Shown here: piece after piece, positions 7,681 to 15,774 of the stretch
Numbering within the stretch: position 1 is the stretch's first letter
Layout: the number at the start of each line of letters is the position of its first letter
Made by a program: the position numbers and the translations under genes
Notes under the pieces: generated by a model
Database searches by the model: none
What the model saw: only the letters and a program-made list of their open reading frames with translations
Told to the model about the DNA's origin: nothing
Assembly (NCBI GenBank): GCA_964639245.1
Contig: CAZXCU010000001.1
Coordinates: forward strand, 806,001 to 870,000
DNA from: SB15 sp964639245
GTDB lineage: Bacteria; Chloroflexota; Anaerolineae; Aggregatilineales; J027
Direction of reading: 5' to 3'
Length of the DNA stretch: 64,000 bases

Positions 7681-9240
7681 ATGATTCTGGCATCAGATTG
7701 GATTGCTCATCATGCAGACCGCACGCCCGATAAACTGGCGATGATTGACCAGTTCACCGGACGGCAGTTTACGTATCTCGATTTTCACCAACGGGTTGGG
7801 GCGCTGGCAGCATTTATGCGGGACGAATGGGGGATTCAGGCGGGGGATCGGGTTGCCATTCTAGGGAAAAATTCATCCGATTATTTTGAATTTCAATTTG
7901 CATGTTTCCGACTCGGCGCGATGATGCTGCCCCTGAATTGGCGCTTAGCAGAGCCGGAACTGTTATTCATTTTGAACGATGCTGCCCCCAAAGCGCTGGT
8001 GTATGATGCGGAATTTTCCGCCCGGATTCCGTCTCTGGTGGCGGGGTCGCCGCTTCAACATTGTGTGCGGATTGATTTTCCTGACCAGCCCACCGATGAA
8101 AATCCTGCCTATGAAGCGGTGATGACTTACACAACCGCGCAACCTGTGGAAATGACCCCAAAGATAACCCACGATTCGCCAGTGACGATTATGTACACGG
8201 CAGGGACAACCGGACATCCCAAAGGGGTGCTGATTACTTACGGCATGACCTTCTGGAACGCCATCAATATTAGCAGCCCGACCGGGTTAAATTTTAATAG
8301 TGTTTATTATGTGCTTTTGCCCACCTTCCACACGGGCGGGTTAAATTTATACGCGAATCCGATTTTTCATCTGGGCGGAACCAATATTATCGGGAGGGAA
8401 TTTGACCCTTCGGTGGCGCTCAAAATGATTGCTGATCCTTCGGTTGGGCTGACGCATTTTTTCGGTGTCCCCGCGATTTACCAATTTATGAGCCAGCATC
8501 CTGATTTTGACTCGACTCCGTTGGATAGTATTTTGTCGTGGGGGTGTGGGGGTGCGCCGTTGCCTGTGCCTGTGCTGCAAGCCTACGCCCAACGCGGGGT
8601 GATTATTCAACTCGGATTCGGGATGACAGAAACCAGCCCGACTGTGTTTTTAATTGCCAAACGGCATGTGCTGGAAAAACCGACTTCGGTGGGCAAACCC
8701 TTGATGCACACCCGCGTTCGGGTGGTGGACGATGATTTTAAGGATGTTGCGCCGGGAGTCATGGGGGAAGTGGTGATTAGTGGGCCGAATATCACGCCGG
8801 GGTACTGGAATCGGCCGGATGCGAATGAGTCCAGTTTTACCACCGATGAACATGGGGTGCGCTGGTTACATTCCGGGGATGCGGGTACGATTGATGAGGA
8901 CAACTGCATTTATATAGTAGACCGTTATAAGGATATGTATATTAGCGGTGGGGAAAATGTCTATCCGGCAGAGGTGGAACAGGTCATTTTCCAGATTCCG
9001 CAGGTGGCGGACGTGGGGGTGATTGGCGTGCCGGACGAAAAATGGGGTGAAACCGGCATGGCGATTGTGGTGGTCAAGGCAGGGCAAACCCTGACAGATG
9101 AGATGGTGATTGACCACTGCAAGCAAAATTTAGCCAAGTATAAAGTCCCGCGTTATGTAGCATATGTGGAGGCTTTGCCACGTAATGCTGCTGGAAAAGT
9201 CTTGAAGCGCGAATTACGCAAGCAGTTTAGTGGACAGTAG
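7681..9240 (+). CDS. AMP-dependent acyl-CoA synthetase/ligase
   Basis: 520 residues, full-length for class I adenylate-forming enzymes. The P-loop YTAGTTGHPKG lies near residues 172-182, the A5 motif reads GFGMTETSP, A7/A8 read HSGDAG and RYKDMYISGGENVYPAEVE, and the C-terminal catalytic Lys is in AAGKVLKRELR. These enzymes activate a carboxylate with ATP and transfer it to CoA. The pattern is that of medium/long-chain or aryl acid ligases; the substrate is not readable. ATG at 7681 follows the KASIII stop by four bases; an upstream GTG would overlap that gene. Genes for two hydrolases and an acid-type ABC importer follow, suggesting activation of an imported acid. Confidence 0.93.
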   Translation: MILASDWIAHHADRTPDKLAMIDQFTGRQFTYLDFHQRVGALAAFMRDEWGIQAGDRVAILGKNSSDYFEFQFACFRLGAMMLPLNWRLAEPELLFILNDAAPKALVYDAEFSARIPSLVAGSPLQHCVRIDFPDQPTDENPAYEAVMTYTTAQPVEMTPKITHDSPVTIMYTAGTTGHPKGVLITYGMTFWNAINISSPTGLNFNSVYYVLLPTFHTGGLNLYANPIFHLGGTNIIGREFDPSVALKMIADPSVGLTHFFGVPAIYQFMSQHPDFDSTPLDSILSWGCGGAPLPVPVLQAYAQRGVIIQLGFGMTETSPTVFLIAKRHVLEKPTSVGKPLMHTRVRVVDDDFKDVAPGVMGEVVISGPNITPGYWNRPDANESSFTTDEHGVRWLHSGDAGTIDEDNCIYIVDRYKDMYISGGENVYPAEVEQVIFQIPQVADVGVIGVPDEKWGETGMAIVVVKAGQTLTDEMVIDHCKQNLAKYKVPRYVAYVEALPRNAAGKVLKRELRKQFSGQ

Positions 9241-9260
9241 ATAGTTATCAGGAGCATATG

Positions 9261-10322
9261 ATGAGTGTACCAACAATGGATGGCATTACCGCGAAGACAA
9301 TCACCACGCCGCGTTTAACCACCCGCGTGTTGTTTAGCGGGGATGACCACGGGATTCCGGTGGTGTTTGTGCATGGGAATGTGTCCTCCGCCACCTTCTG
9401 GGAAGAATTGATGCTGACCTTACCCGCCGGCTATCGCGGAATTGCGCCAGATAATCGCGGGTATGGCGGGGCAGACCCCAACATGAAAATTGATTCGACT
9501 CGCGGCATGGGCGATTTATCCGATGATGTCGCCACGCTGATGGATACGTTGGGGATTGAAAAAGCGCATATGGTCGGTCATTCGCTTGGTGGGTCGGTGC
9601 TGTGGCGTTTCATGATGGATTATCCGCAGCGTATTTTAACCGTGACGGTGGCTGCGCCGGGTTCGCCCTACGGATATGGCGGCACGAAAGATTTAGACGG
9701 GACACCCTGCCATGCCGATTTTGCCGGGTCAGGTGGCGGTGTGACCAATCAGGATTTTGTCAAAATGGTAGCAGAAGGCTATCGCGGAACTGAATATCCG
9801 GTTGCACCGCGTAACATCATGAACAATTTTTACTGGAAACCACCCTTTAAACCTGCCCGTGAAGAAGATTTGCTTTCTTCGATGATTTCGATTCATGTAG
9901 GTGAACAGGATTGGGCGGGAGATTTCACCGGATCTCCGAATTGGCCGAATGTTGCGCCGGGAAAATTTGGCCCGAACAACGCCCTTTCACCCAAATATGC
10001 GGGGGATGTCTCGCGGTTGTATGCGATTGACTCCAAACCCTCGGTTTTATGGGTGCGCGGGGCAGATGACCAGATTGTGAGTGATGCGTCCTTTTTTGAT
10101 ATGGGGACGTTGGGCGCGTTGGGTTTTGTACCGGGCTATCCGGGCAAGGACATTTATCCTTCGCAACCGATGATCGGACAAACCCGCGCTGTGATGGAAA
10201 AATATCAGGCGGCGGGCGGGCAGTATCAGGAAGTGGTGTTTGAAAACTGCGGACACAGCCCGTATATCGAAAAATTAGATGAATTTAACGCGGCGTTTCA
10301 TTCGCATATCAGGGCGAAATAG
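9261..10322 (+). CDS. Alpha/beta hydrolase
   Basis: 353 residues with an alpha/beta hydrolase fold: oxyanion segment VFVHGNVSS, nucleophile elbow GHSLGG (Ser about residue 108), a long cap or insertion in the middle, an acidic residue in VRGADDQIV and the catalytic His in NCGHSPYIEK near the end. AGGAG lies six bases before the ATG at 9261 and only three before the ATG at 9258, so 9261 is favoured. It is 20 bases from the acyl-CoA ligase gene and four from the hemerythrin gene, so it belongs to the same operon. Likely an esterase, lactonase or C-C hydrolase of the pathway; the Ser nucleophile rules against a dehalogenase or OleB-type enzyme. Confidence 0.9.
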   Translation: MSVPTMDGITAKTITTPRLTTRVLFSGDDHGIPVVFVHGNVSSATFWEELMLTLPAGYRGIAPDNRGYGGADPNMKIDSTRGMGDLSDDVATLMDTLGIEKAHMVGHSLGGSVLWRFMMDYPQRILTVTVAAPGSPYGYGGTKDLDGTPCHADFAGSGGGVTNQDFVKMVAEGYRGTEYPVAPRNIMNNFYWKPPFKPAREEDLLSSMISIHVGEQDWAGDFTGSPNWPNVAPGKFGPNNALSPKYAGDVSRLYAIDSKPSVLWVRGADDQIVSDASFFDMGTLGALGFVPGYPGKDIYPSQPMIGQTRAVMEKYQAAGGQYQEVVFENCGHSPYIEKLDEFNAAFHSHIRAK

Positions 10323-10325
10323 CGC

Positions 10326-10814
10326 ATGAGCTACGAAGGGGCGACCCCCGAACAATTGCGGCATCCCTTGGTGCATGAATTGTTGATGGTACATGAGCAT
10401 TTTCGGCGTGAGATGGCGCTGATGCTGCGTTTTGCCAATGACTTAATGAACGGACAAGCGCAGCTTTCCAGCAGTGAAACTACCACCCGTGTGCAAGCGT
10501 TGATCCAGGTAGGGATTCAATATACCCACCATCTGCACATGCACCACACACTCGAATCGTCGTATGTGTTTCCTGCGCTGGAAAAACAAGATCCGTCGGT
10601 TGCCCCGATTGTGGCACGGCTGCAACGCGAACACGATGAAATTGCCGTGTTGATTGATGAATTTTCCGCCGCTATTCGAGATTTTGCACAAGTGAAACCC
10701 GACGTGGTGAATACGGATTTGCGGCGGTTGGCGGAGGCGTTGCAGGCGCATCTGGCCTATGAAGAAACGCATGTTTGCCCCTTGCTGACCCGTTTTTCGC
10801 GCTGGCCTTTTTAA
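10326..10814 (+). CDS. Hemerythrin-like HHE domain protein
   Basis: 162 residues, a four-helix bundle with the metal-ligand pattern of the hemerythrin HHE family: HELLMVHEHF, HHLHMHHTLE, QREHDEI and HLAYEETH. It should hold a di-iron (or similar) centre that binds oxygen, nitric oxide or acts in redox sensing. It starts four bases after the hydrolase stop, so it is co-transcribed with the acyl-metabolism genes, an unusual context for a hemerythrin. No extra sensor or DNA-binding domain is fused. Its role in the pathway is not evident; protecting an oxygen-sensitive step is one possibility. Confidence 0.88.
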   Translation: MSYEGATPEQLRHPLVHELLMVHEHFRREMALMLRFANDLMNGQAQLSSSETTTRVQALIQVGIQYTHHLHMHHTLESSYVFPALEKQDPSVAPIVARLQREHDEIAVLIDEFSAAIRDFAQVKPDVVNTDLRRLAEALQAHLAYEETHVCPLLTRFSRWPF

Positions 10815-10876
10815 GCTGTTCTGTGATGAATTGGGGGTGGGTCACACTCCCACCCGTATATAAAAAGGAATTGATG

Positions 10877-11707
10877 ATGTGGCAGCGTTATACACAAAAT
10901 CTTGACCAACATACGGTGGTGGGTGATTTGCGCGTTTACCGCGATTTTTACAGCCCACAATTGGATAATCGGCGGGATGTGCTGGTGTGGTTGCCCGATT
11001 CGTATGCGAGCAGCAGCCAACGTTATCCTGTGGTGTATATGCACGATGGCAGAAATTTGTTCGATGCCCACACCAGCTATTCAGGGGAATGGCAGGTGGA
11101 TGAAACGATGCAAATGCTGAGTGCTGAGGGGTATGCAGCGATGGTGGTAGGGCTGCCCAATGCAGGTGAATTTCGGCGCAGTGAATATAACCCCTATCCG
11201 CCCGGTTCTGGCGATGCGTACCTGAAATTTATCGTGGAGACGGTCAAGCCCATGATTGATGCGGAATTTCGCACCCTGACTGATGCACCCCATACGGGTA
11301 TCGCGGGGTCGTCCATGGGGGGACTCATTAGTCTATACGGCTTTTTGAAATATCCACAGATATTTGGCTTTTGTGGCGCGTTCAGCACAGCCTATTGGTT
11401 TGGGGAGAATGGCCTTGCTCAAACGGTGCTGGCGGAGGCCAACGGACGGGGCAAAATTTATCTGGATGTAGGAGCGCGAGAAGGCGAAACCCTGCTGGGA
11501 TTTCCTGAACTAAGCAACCTTATTATGAATAATGACCCTGACCAATCGTATGTAGACGGGGTGCGGCAGTTACGCGAAGGGTTGCTGAAAAAAAGCTATA
11601 GCGAACCGACCACGCTTCTGTACTTTGAAGAAAGTGACGCGCCGCATCGAGAAAGCGCATGGGCGCGACGATTGCCAGATGCCCTGCGGTTTTTGCTGCC
11701 GAAATAG
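10877..11707 (+). CDS. Esterase D/Fes-type alpha/beta hydrolase
   Basis: 276 residues. VVYMHDGRNLFD near the start, the nucleophile elbow GSSMGG (Ser about residue 146) and a C-terminal APHRESAW with the catalytic His identify the putative esterase family that includes enterochelin esterase, esterase D and feruloyl esterase. There is no signal peptide, so it acts in the cytosol. AAGGA precedes the ATG at 10877 by seven bases. It closes the enzyme half of the block, with a promoter and the ABC transporter genes following. It may hydrolyse an ester or glycoside-ester form of the imported compound (inference). Confidence 0.88.
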   Translation: MWQRYTQNLDQHTVVGDLRVYRDFYSPQLDNRRDVLVWLPDSYASSSQRYPVVYMHDGRNLFDAHTSYSGEWQVDETMQMLSAEGYAAMVVGLPNAGEFRRSEYNPYPPGSGDAYLKFIVETVKPMIDAEFRTLTDAPHTGIAGSSMGGLISLYGFLKYPQIFGFCGAFSTAYWFGENGLAQTVLAEANGRGKIYLDVGAREGETLLGFPELSNLIMNNDPDQSYVDGVRQLREGLLKKSYSEPTTLLYFEESDAPHRESAWARRLPDALRFLLPK

Positions 11708-11815
11708 CCAAGTATGGAGAAATCAGGGTGGGAAGCGCTATCCCTACAGAAATTGAAATTTATAGGATTGGGGTATGTGCAATTTATCACTAATCTGCTC
11801 ATGCCGTTTGTCATG

Positions 11816-11843
11816 TTGCAAACTTTAGCTGGCACGTTACAAT
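11816..11843 (+). promoter_or_regulatory. Promoter of the HAAT transporter operon
   Basis: TTGCAA (11816-11821), a 16-base spacer and TACAAT (11838-11843) lie about 50 bases before the GTG start of the binding-protein gene. The rest of the 185-base gap after the esterase gene is AT-rich and shows no other gene. Confidence 0.5.
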
Positions 11844-11892
11844 TTTTTGAGGCCACTGTCCCTATCAAATTTTTTTACAAGGAGAATATCAA

Positions 11893-13122
11893 GTGTCAAA
11901 GAAAGTCCGATTGCTGTTAGTTCTGACAATTATTTTAACTTTTGTGACCGCATTGAATGTCACGAAAGCGCAAGAACCGTTGAAAATCGGTGTGCTGACC
12001 GACCAAAGCGGCGCGTTGCAAGTTTACGGATTTGAACAAACGAATGGTTTTGAACTCGGTTTGGAATATGCCACCGATGGTACGTTGGAAGTTGCTGGTC
12101 GTCCGGTTGAAGTGATTATCCGTGACAACGGTGGGGATAACGATACCGCGTTGGCGGATGCGCGTGAATTGATCGAAAGCGAAGGCGTGGAAATTCTGTT
12201 CGGGACGGTGAGTTCAACTGTGACCCTGAGCCTGATTGAAACCGCCAAAGAATATGACACCATTTTGATGGCTGGCCCGGCAGCGACCCCGGCGATTACC
12301 GGCGATGCCTTCAATGAAAATGTGTTCCGTGTTTGCCGTAACAGCTTCCATGATGCGCTGGCAATTGCCAAATATGGCGTGGAAACCTACGGCCCGAACT
12401 ATGTGCAGTTAGCGCCGGACAATGCGTTTGGTCAAGGCTCGGCGGGTGCATTTGACTTCGGGTTTGCCCAATTTGCGGGTACGCCTGTGCGTGAAACCAT
12501 TTATGTTGCAGCAGACACCACCGACTTCACCCCCGCATGGACAGAAGTTTCGGACAGCGGCGCGGATTTCGTGGCAGTGACATGGGCGGGTGCAAGCGCG
12601 GCGGAACTGTTCAATCAGATGGTTGACCTGGGCATCCCCGAAGAAATGGGTGTGGTCACGGGCTTTAACTCCAATGATGTGATTGCCGCCTTGAATGCCT
12701 ACCAAGCGGGTACTGTCGGGTTGATTGTGTACCACTACACCCTGCCGGATAACGAAGTCAATGACTGGCTGGTGGAAAATCACCGCGCCAAATACGACGA
12801 CGTGCCAGACCTGTTCACCGAATGCGGTTTTGCTACCGCGCAGGCATTGGTTGCCGCGCTGGAAACCTCCGAAGGCAGCACCCTGCCGGAAGATTTAATT
12901 CCCGCGCTCGAAGGCTTGACCTTTGAAGGGCCCAAAGGCACCTACACCATCCGCGCTGAAGATCACCAAGCCTTGATGCCGATGTATGTGGTGGAATTCA
13001 GCAATCCCGAAGCGGAAGATTTCGCGTACTATACCCTGTTGGCAGAAGTCTCTGCGGAAGATTCTGCACCGCCGTGCCTCGCGCCCGGACGCAGCAGCGA
13101 AACCGTGACCTGCCCCGAATAA
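11893..13122 (+). CDS. ABC transporter substrate-binding protein (HAAT family)
   Basis: 409 residues. A signal peptide with a hydrophobic core ends at about residue 26 (VTKAQ) and has no lipobox Cys. The mature part opens EPLKIGVLTDQSGALQVYG, the typical first strand of type I periplasmic binding proteins for branched-chain amino acids, amides, aromatic and short-chain acids. A GTG start at 11893 is set by AAGGAG eight bases upstream. Without a lipid anchor in a probable monoderm it must be held otherwise or be secreted. It is followed by LivG, LivF, LivH and LivM-type genes. The adjacent ligase and esterases favour a carboxylic or aromatic acid rather than leucine. Confidence 0.92.
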   Translation: MSKKVRLLLVLTIILTFVTALNVTKAQEPLKIGVLTDQSGALQVYGFEQTNGFELGLEYATDGTLEVAGRPVEVIIRDNGGDNDTALADARELIESEGVEILFGTVSSTVTLSLIETAKEYDTILMAGPAATPAITGDAFNENVFRVCRNSFHDALAIAKYGVETYGPNYVQLAPDNAFGQGSAGAFDFGFAQFAGTPVRETIYVAADTTDFTPAWTEVSDSGADFVAVTWAGASAAELFNQMVDLGIPEEMGVVTGFNSNDVIAALNAYQAGTVGLIVYHYTLPDNEVNDWLVENHRAKYDDVPDLFTECGFATAQALVAALETSEGSTLPEDLIPALEGLTFEGPKGTYTIRAEDHQALMPMYVVEFSNPEAEDFAYYTLLAEVSAEDSAPPCLAPGRSSETVTCPE

Positions 13123-13128
13123 AATTAA

Positions 13129-13209
13129 CCTCACCCCAACCCCTCCCCTTAAACAGGGAGGGGCTTTTGTCTCCCTTCTCCAAATTGTTGGAGAGGGGCA
13201 GGGGCGAGG
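13129..13209. repeat. GC-rich palindromic element with two hairpins, between binding protein and livG
   Basis: Two hairpins lie in tandem: CCCCTCCC/GGGAGGGG (13140-13147 with 13156-13163), followed by CTTTTG, and a nine-base stem at 13173-13181 with 13190-13198. Outer arms CCTCACCCC (13129) and GGGGCGAGG (13201) also pair. The first hairpin with its T-run may act as a partial terminator that makes the binding protein more abundant than the permease parts. Similar elements occur at 20719, 38980, 53254 and 61498. Confidence 0.7.
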
Positions 13210-13240
13210 CGATTTTTAAGATATTTTAGAAAAAAATCCT

Positions 13241-14035
13241 ATGTCAGAATTCATCTTAGAAGCCCACAATTTACGCAAACAATTCGGAGGTCTGGTGGCG
13301 GTGCGGGATGTGAGCGTGAAGGTTGAACGCGGACATCTGCACAGCATCATCGGGCCAAACGGGGCGGGCAAAACCACCCTGTTCAATTTACTGAGTGGCA
13401 ATATCCAACCCACGAGTGGCAAGCTGCTCTACAATGGGCGTGATATTACCTATATGCCGCTACATCGCCGCGCTCATGTGGGGATTGGACGTTCATTCCA
13501 GATTACCAATATTTTTCCCCGTTCAACGGTCTTCGAAAATGTGCGCCTTGCCGCCCAAGCAAAAGATGGTGGGGCAATGGTCATTTTGAGTCATGCCATG
13601 CGTTTTTCTAGCTATGAAGAACGGGCGATTGAAGCAATTGATCTCGTTGGCTTGACCGGACGCGAACGGGTGCTGGCAAGTGCGCTGGCGCACGGCGAAA
13701 AACGCAAACTCGAACTTGCCATCATTGTGGCGGCTGACCCGGAACTGCTGCTGCTGGACGAACCCACCGCAGGTATGGCAACCGAACAAGTCCCCGAACT
13801 GATTCACACGATTGATACCATCCGTAAAAATGGCAACCGGACTATTATGCTGGTTGAGCATAACATGAGTGTGGTGATGAGCGTGTCCGATAAAGTGACG
13901 GTCATGCACCAAGGCGCGGTGCTGGCGGAAGGATCGCCCCAGGAAATTGCGGCGAATAAAACCGTCCAGAGCGCGTATCTAGGGGAATTGTACGGGGATG
14001 TGATGCAGGCCCAATTGGAAAAAGCGTATGAATGA
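13241..14035 (+). CDS. livG: HAAT ABC transporter ATP-binding protein (LivG type)
   Basis: 264 residues with one ABC cassette: GPNGAGKTT at 38-46, an insert after the Q-loop typical of LivG, the signature LAHGEKRKLE in place of LSGGQ, and LLLDEPTAGM. The ALAHGEKR signature is characteristic of LivG. It energises import at the inner face of the membrane with LivF. The ATG at 13241 lacks an obvious ribosome binding site. The gene overlaps livF by eight bases. An attenuator-like repeat lies between it and the binding-protein gene. Confidence 0.92.
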   Translation: MSEFILEAHNLRKQFGGLVAVRDVSVKVERGHLHSIIGPNGAGKTTLFNLLSGNIQPTSGKLLYNGRDITYMPLHRRAHVGIGRSFQITNIFPRSTVFENVRLAAQAKDGGAMVILSHAMRFSSYEERAIEAIDLVGLTGRERVLASALAHGEKRKLELAIIVAADPELLLLDEPTAGMATEQVPELIHTIDTIRKNGNRTIMLVEHNMSVVMSVSDKVTVMHQGAVLAEGSPQEIAANKTVQSAYLGELYGDVMQAQLEKAYE

Positions 14036-14732
14036 GATTCTGACGGTTGAAAATATTCATACCTATATCGGGCAGTTTCATATTCTGGAAGGGGTGAATC
14101 TGCATATTCAACCGCAGAGCATCACTGCGATTCTGGGGCGCAACGGGGCGGGCAAGACCACGACTCTCCGCAGCATCATGGGCTTGACCCCGATTAAACA
14201 TGGCGCGATTGTATTTGAAGGACGTAGCATCGGTCATTTGCGCTCGTTTAAAGTGGCGCAGTTGGGCATTGGCTATGTACCGGAACATCGTGCCATTTTT
14301 AAGGATTTGACCGTCGCTGAAAATTTGCAAATTGCCGAGCGTCAAACGGGGGACTTCGCACAACGGGCGGATTTCATTTTTGATTTGTTCCCCGATTTAA
14401 AACGCCTCTATCGCATGAATGGTGGGAGTCTTTCCGGTGGGCAGCAGCAGATGTTGGCGATTGCGCGGGCGCTTGTGCCAGAAAATCGGTTGCTGCTGAT
14501 TGATGAACCCAGCGAAGGGCTAGCCCCGGTCATTATCGAAGGCATGATGAACGCCATCCGCCAGCTTTCTGCCCATACGACGGTGGTGCTGGTGGAGCAA
14601 AATTTTCGCATGGCGAGCCAGCTTGCCGAAACCTATGTCATCATCGAAGAAGGGCGGACGGCTGCGACAGGCAAAATGGCGGATTTGGCGGCGGACGAAG
14701 CATTGATTCATCGCTATCTGGGCGCGGCATAG
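14028..14732 (+). CDS. livF: HAAT ABC transporter ATP-binding protein (LivF type)
   Basis: 234 residues, one cassette: GRNGAGKTT, then the signature LSGGQQQMLAIARAL and LLIDEPSEGL, all typical of LivF. It forms a heterodimer with LivG. Its ATG lies inside the end of livG (overlap of eight bases), which couples their translation. The next gene is not livH as usual but a WD40-type protein starting ten bases later. Confidence 0.92.
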   Translation: MNEILTVENIHTYIGQFHILEGVNLHIQPQSITAILGRNGAGKTTTLRSIMGLTPIKHGAIVFEGRSIGHLRSFKVAQLGIGYVPEHRAIFKDLTVAENLQIAERQTGDFAQRADFIFDLFPDLKRLYRMNGGSLSGGQQQMLAIARALVPENRLLLIDEPSEGLAPVIIEGMMNAIRQLSAHTTVVLVEQNFRMASQLAETYVIIEEGRTAATGKMADLAADEALIHRYLGAA

Positions 14733-14742
14733 TCTAACCCCT

Positions 14743-15753
14743 ATGTGGAAAATAAGATTTACTCTGATTTTCTTGTTCACCAGTGGGATTGCTTCAACTG
14801 GGTTCGCCATTCCATTGGAACAAAACAAGTTTGAGGTAAATCTTATCCACACCATTGACCATAGCCATTGGGTTGAGGATGTTGCTTGGTCGTCGGATGG
14901 CAAATACTTAGCAATCATGGATGATCCGGGGCAAGTTTTCGTGTGGGATGCTATCGAGTGGCGCTTACTCTCGGTATTTGATGGCTGCGGCAATGGGAAT
15001 GAAAGGCTGGCATGGTCGCCTACCCAACCTATTTTAGCTATCGGCTGTCATCTCGATACTCCCATCATTGTTGATGAAATTGATAATCAATTAAAAATCG
15101 TTCGGCTCGACACAGAACATCAATCCCCGGCTTGGTCGTATGATGGGCTTCAATTGGCTGTCCCACATCCAGACGGCACGTTTGCTATCTTGAACAATTC
15201 TTTTGAGACAATCGGCATTTTTGGTGAGCCTGAGAAGCCTGACCCGATGTACGGCGGGGAAATTGTTTTGTATAGCGCATATGTTGGTTTTAAATGGTCG
15301 CCTTCTGGCAATTATCTTGCTTCGGTTAGTCTTAGTCAGGTAGGGTTTGTCACTATTTGGGACTTGAGAACAGAACAACCTATTCAGGATTTTATCTCAG
15401 CTTATGATGTTGCTTGGTCAAGTGATGTTTTTATTCTGACTGTTCAAGATTATCAGAAGCAAGAAGGTTCACTGCAAACGTGGGCAATTTCTCCGTTACG
15501 TATGATTTCTTCTACAGAAATACCATTCCAAAACAATGCTTTTTCTGTAGAACAGCTAAATTCAAATCAATATCTGGCTTATTGCAAAGATAATTTATCT
15601 TTATTTGACACCTACTCCCTTACGCAATGGGAACTTATTGAAGCCGCTACCGACAATAATCTTGGATGCCCGATTACGGATATTGCCCTTTCATCAAATT
15701 TTGAACTCGCTATCGCTGAAAATAATCAAGTCAATATATGGGTTGGTCATTAG
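14743..15753 (+). CDS. Secreted WD40-repeat-like protein inserted in the transporter operon
   Basis: 336 residues. A signal peptide (residues ~1-22, ending GFA) is followed by several WD40-like blades, for example VEDVAWSSDGKYLAIMDDP, VFVWDA and FKWSPSGNYLASVS. These form beta-propellers that serve as protein-interaction platforms, here outside the membrane. The gene lies between livF and livH in the same direction with gaps of 10 and 21 bases. It is clearly more AT-rich than its neighbours, suggesting later insertion into the operon. No enzymatic motif is seen. A role in transporter function is possible but unproven. Confidence 0.75.
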   Translation: MWKIRFTLIFLFTSGIASTGFAIPLEQNKFEVNLIHTIDHSHWVEDVAWSSDGKYLAIMDDPGQVFVWDAIEWRLLSVFDGCGNGNERLAWSPTQPILAIGCHLDTPIIVDEIDNQLKIVRLDTEHQSPAWSYDGLQLAVPHPDGTFAILNNSFETIGIFGEPEKPDPMYGGEIVLYSAYVGFKWSPSGNYLASVSLSQVGFVTIWDLRTEQPIQDFISAYDVAWSSDVFILTVQDYQKQEGSLQTWAISPLRMISSTEIPFQNNAFSVEQLNSNQYLAYCKDNLSLFDTYSLTQWELIEAATDNNLGCPITDIALSSNFELAIAENNQVNIWVGH

Positions 15754-15774
15754 TACATTAGAGAAAGAGTATTC

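Noticed and set aside
6669..10322. Resemblance to the OleABCD (olefin/beta-lactone) set: thiolase-like, AMP ligase, alpha/beta hydrolase
   Set aside because: The hydrolase has a Ser nucleophile (GHSLGG) rather than the Asp of OleB, the ligase has ordinary acyl-CoA ligase motifs, and there is no adjacent OleD-type dehydrogenase.
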